NCBI GenBank assembly: GCA_900771995.1
Contig: CAAGQC010000058.1
Coordinates: forward strand, 1 to 57,217
Source of the DNA: Lachnospiraceae bacterium
GTDB taxonomy: Bacteria > Bacillota > Clostridia > Lachnospirales > Lachnospiraceae
Direction of reading: 5' to 3'
DNA length: 57,217 bases
Positions 9,332 to 15,832 of this stretch are shown here, one piece after another. Below the pieces are notes generated by a model. It was given only the letters and a program-made list of their open reading frames with translations. It had not been told where the DNA came from and did not search any database. Made by a program: the position numbers and the translations under genes. Each line of letters opens with the position of its first letter. Position 1 is the first letter of the stretch.

Positions 9332-9438
9332 AGCTGTCTATAAGAAGTAGCCGGCCGGATTACTGTGGCATAGAATAGTGTAAAATCATAGAGAGAACCG
9401 TAGGGGAAAATGCGGTAATGATATAGGAGCTATGTCAT

Positions 9439-10809
9439 ATGAACGATACAACATTAACAAAAGAAGAGAAACAGTATAAACGACTTACGGAGGAACCGGT
9501 GGCGCGGCTGATCCTGGAACTGGGACTGCCCACCACCATCAGTATGCTGATCACGAATCTGTATAATATGGTGGATACCTGGTTCGTCAGTCAGCTGGGT
9601 ACCAGTGCCACCGGAGCAGTGGGAGTGGTGTTCGGCCTGATGGCGATCATTCAGGCCTTTGGCTTTATGTTCGGGCACGGCGCCGGAAGCAATATCAGCA
9701 GGTTGCTTGGCGCTCATGAAAAGGAGCGGGCAAAAGCTTTTTCCGCTACGGGATTCTATCTGGCGGTAGGAGCGGGGGTGCTGATAGCAGTGATTGGGAT
9801 TGTGGATCTGAACGGCCTGTGCAGACTGCTTGGCAGTACAGAGACGATCCTGCCCTATGCCAGAATCTATGCTTTTTACATTTTGCTGTCAGCACCGGCC
9901 ATGGCATCCAGCTGCGTGATGAACAATGTGCTCCGGTATGAGGGCTATGCGAGCCTGGCCATGGTGGGGCTGGTCTCCGGCGGTATTCTGAATATGGCGG
10001 GAGATGCCATCCTCATGTGGGGGTGCAAACTGGGCATCCGGGGAGCCGCACTGTCCACCATGATCTCCCAGTACATATCCTTCGGAATCCTGTTGTTCTT
10101 TTTCCTGCGGGGGAAGACCCAGAGCAGTCTGGCACCGAAATATTTTACCTGGGAATTTGCTGTACATAAGAATATCATTACCGCAGGATTCCCCAGCATG
10201 ATGCGGCAGGGTCTGACCAGCGTGTCCACCATGGTGCTGAACGCACAGGCGGCAGTCTACGGGGATATTGCCATCGCTGCCATGAGCGTGGTGTCCCGTA
10301 TTTTCAATTTCGTATTCAGTGTGGCACTGGGCATCGGTCAGGGCTTCCAGCCGGTATCTTCCTTTAATTATGGGGCGAAGAAGTACTCCCGCGTGAAGAA
10401 AGCGTTCTGGTTCACCCTGTGCGCCAGTCTGGTGACCATGGTAGTGTTCGCAAGTGCGGTATATGTGTTCCGCAGAGAACTGCTGTTGGAATTCCTTACA
10501 GATATGGATGCCTATGAGATCGCGTTTTATGCTTTGCAGATCCAGTGTCTGACGCTGCCGTTTATCCCGGTGTGCATCTGCGGCAACATGCTGTTCCAGT
10601 CCATCGGCAAGGGCGGCAGGGCTACGATCTTAGCCTCCTTCCGAAGCGGCTCCATCTACATCCCGGCGTTACTGATCCTGACCGCAATCTGGGGACTTCG
10701 GGGCATCCAGTGGTCACAGCCGGTGTCTGATATTTTATCCGCGGTTTTGTCGCTGCCGGTGGCCGTGGCGTTCTTGAAGGGGCTGCCGGAAGATAGCAGG
10801 GAAATATAA
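9439..10809 (+). CDS. MATE family efflux transporter
   Basis: 456 residues with about twelve transmembrane segments in two repeated halves. Family landmarks are the start RLILELGLPTTISMLITNLY, a GHGAGSNISRLLG segment near residue 80, and GIGQGFQPVSSFNYGAKKY near 300. MATE proteins export cationic compounds or drugs by Na+ or H+ antiport; the substrate cannot be read from sequence. TAGGAG is nine bases before the ATG. It appears to be a single-gene unit, ending at the terminator at 10827-10869. Confidence 0.92.
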   Translation: MNDTTLTKEEKQYKRLTEEPVARLILELGLPTTISMLITNLYNMVDTWFVSQLGTSATGAVGVVFGLMAIIQAFGFMFGHGAGSNISRLLGAHEKERAKAFSATGFYLAVGAGVLIAVIGIVDLNGLCRLLGSTETILPYARIYAFYILLSAPAMASSCVMNNVLRYEGYASLAMVGLVSGGILNMAGDAILMWGCKLGIRGAALSTMISQYISFGILLFFFLRGKTQSSLAPKYFTWEFAVHKNIITAGFPSMMRQGLTSVSTMVLNAQAAVYGDIAIAAMSVVSRIFNFVFSVALGIGQGFQPVSSFNYGAKKYSRVKKAFWFTLCASLVTMVVFASAVYVFRRELLLEFLTDMDAYEIAFYALQIQCLTLPFIPVCICGNMLFQSIGKGGRATILASFRSGSIYIPALLILTAIWGLRGIQWSQPVSDILSAVLSLPVAVAFLKGLPEDSREI

Positions 10810-10826
10810 TTTGTCCTGGGATTCAG

Positions 10827-10869
10827 GCCCGCTTTTTATCGGAGAAACCGGTGAAGAGCGGGCTTTTTT
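10827..10869 (+). terminator. Terminator after MATE gene
   Basis: GCCCGCT (10827-10833) pairs with AGCGGGC (10857-10863), followed by six T residues. Confidence 0.8.
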
Positions 10870-10900
10870 GCTGCACCAGTGGAAGAAATCACAGGCAGGA

Positions 10901-10929
10901 TTGACAGAGGAAATCTTTTGTATTACAAT
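10901..10929 (+). promoter_or_regulatory. Promoter of sdpR-sdpI-like operon
   Basis: A consensus TTGACA (10901-10906) and TACAAT (10924-10929) are separated by 17 bases. The inverted repeat at 10931-10952 covers the predicted start of transcription. Confidence 0.8.
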
Positions 10930-10930
10930 A

Positions 10931-10952
10931 CATTTAACGATTAGGTTAAATG
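10931..10952. promoter_or_regulatory. Candidate SdpR-type operator
   Basis: CATTTAAC and GTTAAATG form a perfect 8-bp inverted repeat with a six-base spacer, immediately downstream of the -10 box. A half-site-like TTAAATG follows at 10953-10959. Position and symmetry suit autorepression by the ArsR/SdpR-family protein encoded just downstream. The assignment to that protein is inferred. Confidence 0.65.
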
Positions 10953-10983
10953 TTAAATGAAAGGATGTGCTGCACATTTGGGA

Positions 10984-11271
10984 ATGCAGGATGCATTGAA
11001 AGCGTTGGCGGATCCCATACGGCGTGAAATATTGAATCTTTTGAAGAACGGAAGACTTTCCGCAGGAGAGATCTGCGAACATTTTCCGGTGACAGGGGCT
11101 TCCATATCGAGGCATCTGTCGGTGCTAAAGGAGGCAGACCTGATTCGGAACAAGCGGGAAGGGAAGTTCATCTATTATGAACTGAATACTTCCGTACTGG
11201 AGGAAATCATGCTGTGGATCACAGATTTGAAGGGAGCGTCGGGGAATGAAGGAAATGATACAGAAAAATAA
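10984..11271 (+). CDS. ArsR/SdpR-family winged-helix repressor
   Basis: 95 residues from the ATG at 10984. An in-frame ATG at 10957 would begin inside the operator region without a ribosome binding site. The family's typical opening, MQDALKALADPIRREILNLL, is intact, followed by a winged helix with SAGEICEHFPVTGASISRHL as recognition helix region and a wing around REGKFIYYEL. No metal-binding cysteine pair is seen in the recognition helix, which suits the SdpR subgroup rather than metal sensors. It overlaps the SdpI-like gene by 26 bases, so repressor and membrane protein are co-expressed, as in the Bacillus subtilis sdpRI immunity operon. Confidence 0.9.
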   Translation: MQDALKALADPIRREILNLLKNGRLSAGEICEHFPVTGASISRHLSVLKEADLIRNKREGKFIYYELNTSVLEEIMLWITDLKGASGNEGNDTEK

Positions 11272-12271
11272 AGGCACACTGATTTGCACGGTGTTTGTTA
11301 TGCTCGTGGGGATCCTGATTGGATATACCTGTGAGAATAGTATTTGGGTAAATGGAACCTTTTTGGTGACTTATCTGGTGGCAATGGCAGCAACTTTTTA
11401 TGACAATAGGAATAGACAACAAAGTACAAAGGTCATACGGATGGTTCTGTGGATCGTGCCAGGGATGACATTGCTCTATAACGGCATTGCCAGATGGGTT
11501 GTCATGGACGTAACGAAGGAGGATCTGCTCCTGGCAGTCCTCTATGCCGGAACAGGACTGTTATTTGTCATTGTGGGCAATTATCTGCCGAAGGTGAAAC
11601 CGAACCGTACCATCGGCATCCGCGTCGTATGGGCATTGCAGGATGAAGAGAACTGGCATGCCACACATCGGTTCAGTGGGAAAATATGGGTGGCAGCAGG
11701 ATTGCTGTGCATGATCTGCGGACTGTTCGGTGACAGTATGGCAGCGTTACTTCTGTTTATTGCAGCTATCGCGGCAGCAGCTTTTGGCAGCATTCTGTAT
11801 TCTTATCTCTATTATAAGAAGAAGCTGCGCACCGGAAAAGGGCTGGAGGTACACTACAATCAGAAAGTGGTTATTGTATATGTGATCATAATGCTCGGGT
11901 GTGTGCTGCTTACGGTATGGACACTGTATACGGGAAATATCGAGATCCGCTATGGGGAGAATGCAGTTACCGTTGAGGCGGAGGGCTGGCAGGATTACAC
12001 AGTGAAATATGCCGATATTGACAGCATTACTTACGAAGAGAATATGTCCCGGAATGCTGATACGATTCGGACGAACGGGTTTGGCAACCTGAAATACTCC
12101 ATGGGACATTTCCGCGATGCCATTCACGGAGACTACATTTGTTATACCTATAATGACTGTGATACTTATGTAGTCATGACAGTAGACGGAGGCTTCGTTA
12201 TCATAAATGGTACAGACGATGCGCAGACGCGGGAAATCTACGATAATATCAGAGAGCGGATAGGCAAATAA
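11246..12271 (+). CDS. SdpI-family membrane protein with C-terminal extension
   Basis: 341 residues. The N-terminal 200 carry about six membrane segments and the SdpI signature NYLPKVKPNRTIGIR plus DEENWHATHRFSGKI. In B. subtilis SdpI is an immunity protein that also sequesters its repressor at the membrane; that role is known for the family and only inferred here. After the last membrane segment (about 205-225) comes an unusual soluble part of about 115 residues containing VEAEGWQDYTVKYADIDSIT, which resembles a PH-like or sensory domain. The ATG lies inside the end of the repressor gene. Toxin genes such as sdpABC are absent from the window. Confidence 0.85.
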   Translation: MKEMIQKNKGTLICTVFVMLVGILIGYTCENSIWVNGTFLVTYLVAMAATFYDNRNRQQSTKVIRMVLWIVPGMTLLYNGIARWVVMDVTKEDLLLAVLYAGTGLLFVIVGNYLPKVKPNRTIGIRVVWALQDEENWHATHRFSGKIWVAAGLLCMICGLFGDSMAALLLFIAAIAAAAFGSILYSYLYYKKKLRTGKGLEVHYNQKVVIVYVIIMLGCVLLTVWTLYTGNIEIRYGENAVTVEAEGWQDYTVKYADIDSITYEENMSRNADTIRTNGFGNLKYSMGHFRDAIHGDYICYTYNDCDTYVVMTVDGGFVIINGTDDAQTREIYDNIRERIGK

Positions 12272-12391
12272 TATTTATACATGGAGAAAATATTTCATTT
12301 ATATCATAATGCGATATTGCAGAAATGCAGTTTTATTTGTGACGTATTTGGTTGTTTAAAGTATAATTTCATGATAAGCTATTGTATATAA

Positions 12392-12712
12392 ATTACTATT
12401 TTAGATGAGGTAAGACAGGCGGAAAAATGGTGCGGCAAGTTCAAACGTCGAGGGAAAGACGGTGTTATTTCCCGGTATGAATATGATGAAAGCCGGGAGT
12501 CCGAATTGAAGACTTTGAAATTTGATTCCTATTCCGAAGGATGGCTGGAGTTCATACTGAATTGCCGAAGTGGAAAAGATTTGACAGATTATGACCTTGT
12601 TGTGGGCGGCGCTGCCAATGATAATGTGTTTAATACCGTGGAACTCTTGATGAAAAACTGGAACAGGACATCGTATACCCTGTTAATAACTTTGCTCGCG
12701 TGCTTCTTGTAA
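12392..12712 (+). pseudogene. Truncated DUF3990-like gene remnant
   Basis: An open frame with no good start reads LDEVRQAEKWCGK, then ISRYEYDESRESELKTLKFD, then DYDLVVGGAANDNVFNTVEL. I recognise this as the central and C-terminal part of a DUF3990 protein: residues that normally follow a YHGS-type N-terminus, and the phrase GxxANDxVFNTVE. The N-terminal 50 or so residues are missing; a stop lies at 12389. After TVELLMKNW the sequence departs from the family and stops at 12710-12712, while another frame continues into the nuclease gene. An ORF beginning with TTG at 12506 is therefore probably not a functional gene. DUF3990 proteins are often in toxin or mobile contexts; function is uncertain. 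Confidence 0.6.
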
Positions 12713-13290
12713 TGGGACGAAACAAGGAGGCTAAAGAATTCCTAAAGAGTGCACCGGCTAATATATCGAAAGCAATTCGTGAGAAGATTGAAATAGCACC
12801 TAACAAGGACAGTAGAAAACCATCACCAGAAGTTGTCATTGATGATAATGAAGAATCTTCGGAGCCTGTTGCAAAAGCTAACATTAAGCGCAAAGGAGAA
12901 CAGTTTCAATCTGAGAAGGTGCTGGAGGATGAACTCACGATGCGAATGGAGGCAGGCATAGATGTGTTTGGCATGCCGCTAAAAATATATCGCAGGCACG
13001 GCGAATATGGACGACAGTATATATTTCCGAAAGGTCGACTCGATATTCTGGCTGAGGATTCAGAACATAACCTTTACATAATTGAGCTCAAAAAAGATAG
13101 TGGCTATGATGACGCATACAAGCAGACTGTTGAATACCTTGAATGGTTCCAGAAACATAAGGCACGCGGGAAAAGGGTGTACGGCATTATATGTCTGAAT
13201 GCACCGAGCCAAGCATTGGTTGAGGCTGTGCGGAGGGATGACCGTGTAAAGCTTTATGAGTATCAGATTTCGTACACAGAGATAAAGTAA
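12700..13290 (+). CDS. NucS/DUF91-like PD-(D/E)XK nuclease domain protein
   Basis: 196 residues from a GTG at 12700. The same frame is open further upstream (NNFARVLLVMGRNKEAKEFL), so the true start may have been lost at the junction with the DUF3990 remnant. The C-terminal half has the nuclease core: GRLDILAED with Asp115, then YIIELKKD with Glu129 and Lys131, and QTVEYLEWF afterwards, as in the NucS C-terminal domain. The middle (about 30-70) is charged and low in complexity. There is no clear Shine-Dalgarno. Possibly an N-truncated mobile-island nuclease; the nuclease fold call is moderately sure, activity is not. Confidence 0.6.
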   Translation: MLLVMGRNKEAKEFLKSAPANISKAIREKIEIAPNKDSRKPSPEVVIDDNEESSEPVAKANIKRKGEQFQSEKVLEDELTMRMEAGIDVFGMPLKIYRRHGEYGRQYIFPKGRLDILAEDSEHNLYIIELKKDSGYDDAYKQTVEYLEWFQKHKARGKRVYGIICLNAPSQALVEAVRRDDRVKLYEYQISYTEIK

Positions 13291-13294
13291 ACCT

Positions 13295-13340
13295 TTTAAG
13301 GTTTCCTCACACAATTTAAGGATACCTGTACTTTTTAAGG
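13295..13340. repeat. TTTAAGG direct repeats
   Basis: TTTAAGG occurs at 13295-13301, 13315-13321 and 13334-13340, at 19-20 base intervals, and once more at 13560-13566. Three of the four continue into AGGNNNCCT, a short palindrome. The array lies between the nuclease gene and a strong ribosome binding site at 13362-13369. Regular spacing on one DNA face suggests protein binding (an operator or iteron), but this is inference. Confidence 0.5.
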
Positions 13341-13379
13341 ATTGCCCTTTAGTGGGTTCGGAAAGGAGGCGCAGCCAGA

Positions 13380-13574
13380 ATGAGCACAGCAACAGCAAGA
13401 GTATATCAGCCGTATTTCGCAGGCCGGTTTATGCCTTCCAAAATGCGAAAAAGCCCGCAGAATAAGGCTTTCTACGGGCTCCGAGACACATATTCGGGAA
13501 AAGCACATTGTATCAAAGATAGAGTCTTGTTAGAAATTAAGACGCAAAATTTAATACAATTTAAGGTCGCCTGA
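13380..13574 (+). CDS. Small hypothetical protein
   Basis: 64 residues starting MSTATARVYQPYFAGRFMPS. The main reason to keep it is a very strong AAAGGAGG ten bases before the ATG (13362-13369). I do not recognise the protein. An imperfect inverted repeat (AGCCCG-C-AGAA and TTCT-A-CGGGCT) lies within the coding region near 13452-13480. That could instead mean the strong ribosome binding site belongs to a degraded gene. The C-terminal third (CIKDRVLLEIKTQNLIQFKVA) looks random. Confidence 0.4.
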   Translation: MSTATARVYQPYFAGRFMPSKMRKSPQNKAFYGLRDTYSGKAHCIKDRVLLEIKTQNLIQFKVA

Positions 13575-13676
13575 CCGTAGGGGGTTCGGTCGCCTCTTAG
13601 GGTTTTCGTTTTTGAATGCGGGTGTTTCGGTCGGAGCTGTGACCGGAGCGTTTTTGTATAAAGGAGCAGTACGATT

Positions 13677-13856
13677 ATGCCGACAATAACAAAGAAGCAG
13701 CTGGCGGATTATGAGCAGCTGTGCAAAGATAGAAATAACGGTAGGATTCTTACACCGGATGGGCTTCGTTTCATCTGTGAGGCCTACGACTACGATGCAG
13801 AAAAAATAGGAAAACATTTTCTGGAGACGCTGCCGAAGATACTTCAGAAAGAGTAA
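13677..13856 (+). CDS. Small protein, copy 1 of an LTPDGLRFICEA family
   Basis: 59 residues starting MPTITKKQLADYEQLCKD. AAGGAG at 13661-13666 is ten bases before the ATG. The core GRILTPDGLRFICEAYDYDA is nearly identical to the core of the gene at 15189-15374, so the two are paralogues. They differ at the N-terminus and after EKIGK. No function is known to me. The acidic, helix-forming composition suits a small regulatory or accessory protein of a mobile element. Upstream, CGGTC and GACCG with a following T run (around 13628-13655) could be a terminator for whatever precedes. Confidence 0.7.
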   Translation: MPTITKKQLADYEQLCKDRNNGRILTPDGLRFICEAYDYDAEKIGKHFLETLPKILQKE

Positions 13857-13889
13857 TAAATCGGTAGTTGACAAAGGAGTTGAACTGAT

Positions 13890-14297
13890 ATGAAAAAGAA
13901 AATCATCATATTGCTGTCTGTTGTGATAATTCTTTTGATGGGCATTGTTGTATGGTTTAATATTCCACTCGACTTGATGGACTTAGACCCTAATGAGGTC
14001 ATGGAAATAGTTGTTTTCAATGGCAATAGTGGAAACGCAACACATATTACCGACAAAGAGCAGATTCAGCATATTGTCGAAAATTTGAATGGCGTCGAAG
14101 TAAAGCGGTCAAAGCCATCTTTGGGATATATGGGATATAGTTTCAAAGTTACTATTTATTTGTCTGATGGCAACGAGGCAGGCGATTGGAATAATTTTAT
14201 TATCAATTCAGATGATACAATTAGAAAAGATCCATTTTTCTATTCTGTTACAAAGGGAAATATTGATTACAGCTATATTGAAGGTATCGTAGAATAA
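13890..14297 (+). CDS. Membrane-anchored hypothetical protein
   Basis: 135 residues. Residues 1-24 are a Lys-rich start and a strong hydrophobic segment (IIILLSVVIILLMGIVVWF), with no lipobox cysteine, so it is probably anchored outside the membrane by its N-terminus. The rest is a small soluble domain: DPNEVMEIVVFNGNSGNATH followed by a helix KEQIQHIVENLN and beta-rich segments. AAAGGAG is about 15 bases upstream of the ATG. Base composition is AT-rich, like the rest of the island. I do not recognise a named family. Confidence 0.65.
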   Translation: MKKKIIILLSVVIILLMGIVVWFNIPLDLMDLDPNEVMEIVVFNGNSGNATHITDKEQIQHIVENLNGVEVKRSKPSLGYMGYSFKVTIYLSDGNEAGDWNNFIINSDDTIRKDPFFYSVTKGNIDYSYIEGIVE

Positions 14298-14360
14298 CAA
14301 AAAATCCAGTTTGATTGAGATGTTAAACGAAGAATAAATGTGAAATTGATGGAGATAAGA

Positions 14361-15134
14361 ATGATAAAAGCTATATTTTTTGATGTGGATGGTACATTAC
14401 TTTCACATAAGACCAAACAAGTTCCGCTTAGTACAAAAAGATGTTTGGCAGAGTTAAGAAAAAATGGAATAAAAGTGTTCGTTTCTACAGGAAGACATCT
14501 TGAGGAATTGAAGAAACTGCCTGTCAATGAAATTGAATTTGATGGATATATTACATTGAATGGGCAACTAATTTTAGATGCACACAGAGAATCATTATTT
14601 AGTGTTCCATTTTCTGAAAGTATCACTACTGAATTAGTGAATATTTTTAGAAAACAGGAAATACCACTTGTTTTGGTTGAGGAAAAACACATTTATATTA
14701 ATGTGGTTAATGACCTTGTAGAGCAAGTTCAAGCAAATATTTCATCAGATGTTCCACCGATTTTGCCATATGATAATTTGCCGACTTATCAAGCTACAAC
14801 TTATTTGAAAAGGGGAGAAGAATCTAAGATAGAATATAAATTACCAAAAGGATGTAAGCTGACAAGATGGAGTGATGGAGGAGTTGACATTGTTGCTGAA
14901 AACGGTGGCAAGGTGGAAGGCATAAAAAAGGTTTTGGAATATTACGATATTGCTCCGAGTGAAATTATGTCTTTTGGTGATGCGGAAAATGATATTGATA
15001 TGATACAGTTTACGGAAATTGGTGTTGCAATGGGAAATGGAGTAGATGAAGTTAAGGCTGTTGCTGACTATGTAACAACGAGTGTTGATGACGATGGCAT
15101 TGAAAAGGCATTAAAATATTACTCTATTATTTAA
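14361..15134 (+). CDS. Cof-type HAD-IIB family phosphatase
   Basis: 257 residues from the ATG at 14361, ten bases after GGAG at 14351; an in-frame GTG at 14340 lacks a site. Motif I is FFDVDGT with Asp8 and Asp10, motif II is STGRH, and motif III/IV is GDAENDIDMI with Asp207 and Asp211. The cap domain between is of the C2b type typical of Cof proteins. Such enzymes dephosphorylate sugar phosphates, flavin or thiamine intermediates; the substrate is not readable. The gene is strongly AT-rich compared with its surroundings and sits between the two copies of the small-protein family, so it is probably island cargo. Confidence 0.88.
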   Translation: MIKAIFFDVDGTLLSHKTKQVPLSTKRCLAELRKNGIKVFVSTGRHLEELKKLPVNEIEFDGYITLNGQLILDAHRESLFSVPFSESITTELVNIFRKQEIPLVLVEEKHIYINVVNDLVEQVQANISSDVPPILPYDNLPTYQATTYLKRGEESKIEYKLPKGCKLTRWSDGGVDIVAENGGKVEGIKKVLEYYDIAPSEIMSFGDAENDIDMIQFTEIGVAMGNGVDEVKAVADYVTTSVDDDGIEKALKYYSII

Positions 15135-15188
15135 TAATCTTATTCTAAGAAACACACACTAAAACTTCCAGTTTGACGAGGTGCGTTC

Positions 15189-15374
15189 ATGGGAAGATAT
15201 CTTAACAACAAACAGGAGGCTGCCTACCAGCAGTACCTCAAAGATACAGAAAGCGGAAGACTGCTGACCCCGGATGGGCTGCGGTTTATTTGTGAGGCGT
15301 GTGATTATGATGCAGAGAAGATTGGAAAGGTCATGCTTGAGAACCTGGCAAAGTTTCAGAGCAAGCCGGACTGA
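15189..15374 (+). CDS. Small protein, copy 2 of an LTPDGLRFICEA family
   Basis: 61 residues starting MGRYLNNKQEAAYQQYLKD, with the core GRLLTPDGLRFICEACDYDA and then EKIGKVMLENLAKF. It is a diverged paralogue of 13677-13856; the shared core covers about 30 residues and is also visibly similar at DNA level. GAGG lies about seven bases before the ATG. Together the copies bracket the membrane-anchored protein and the HAD phosphatase. Function unknown. Confidence 0.7.
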   Translation: MGRYLNNKQEAAYQQYLKDTESGRLLTPDGLRFICEACDYDAEKIGKVMLENLAKFQSKPD

Positions 15375-15483
15375 CGGACTCCGCAGGTTTGCACACCCCT
15401 CTGAGGATTTGCACCCTGTGCGTGTTCATCGTTATAAAGTGTCCGAGGGGTATCGTTCACACTGTATCAATTTTGTAAGCGTA

Positions 15484-15690
15484 ATGGAAAAAGTAAATTC
15501 AAACAAGAAAAAACGTTTGTATTTACGTTATCAGGAAGAAGAATTAGATTATCTGATTGTGTTTGAAAAGAAAAGTGAAAAGAGAGTGCAGTTGATAACA
15601 GCTTATCCAGTATTTTTTGTAAGTGCCAAGAAAGATTATGAAAAAGATTATCAGAATTACATAAAAGAGATAGAAAAAGAAACAAAATAA
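15484..15690 (+). pseudogene. C-terminal gene fragment of mobile-element type
   Basis: The frame open to 15690 contains KRLYLRYQEEELDYLIVFEK and ITAYPVFFVSAKKDYEKDYQ. This pattern (a charged strand pair, then ITAYPV or a similar phrase, then a KDYEKDY-like tail) resembles the end of phage or mobile-element RelE/barnase-like nuclease domains. The ATG at 15484 has no good ribosome binding site and the frame upstream is unrelated sequence, so it is most likely a leftover 3' end. The family assignment is weak. Confidence 0.4.
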
Positions 15691-15722
15691 AAACCGGTAA
15701 TCGCAATGCGAAAACCGGATTC
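15690..15722. repeat. Inverted repeat after the gene fragment
   Basis: CCGGT-aa-TCGC, a three-base loop, then GCGA-aa-ACCGG form a symmetric hairpin. The T-rich side is on the minus strand, so it would terminate leftward transcription better than rightward. No leftward gene is seen to its right, so it may be a relic. Confidence 0.4.
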
Positions 15723-15832
15723 TCCTTCTAAACGTGTTAGATGAGTTATTATTATATGTGCTGAAGAGAAAAAAGTCAATGTGAAAAGGGAAAATAGTTC
15801 TGGTAAAATAAAGAAAAGAAAGGAGGAGGATC

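Noticed and set aside
9332..9438. Possible promoter before the MATE gene (TAAAAT near 9380)
   Set aside because: No acceptable -35 box at 16-18 bases, so it was not listed.
12272..12391. AT-rich gap after the SdpI-like gene, possible promoter with TATAAT
   Set aside because: The nearest -35-like TTGTGA is 19 bases away. I see no terminator or gene in it.
13295..13340. CRISPR array
   Set aside because: Repeats are only 7-12 bases with 7-13-base gaps; no longer array exists in the window.
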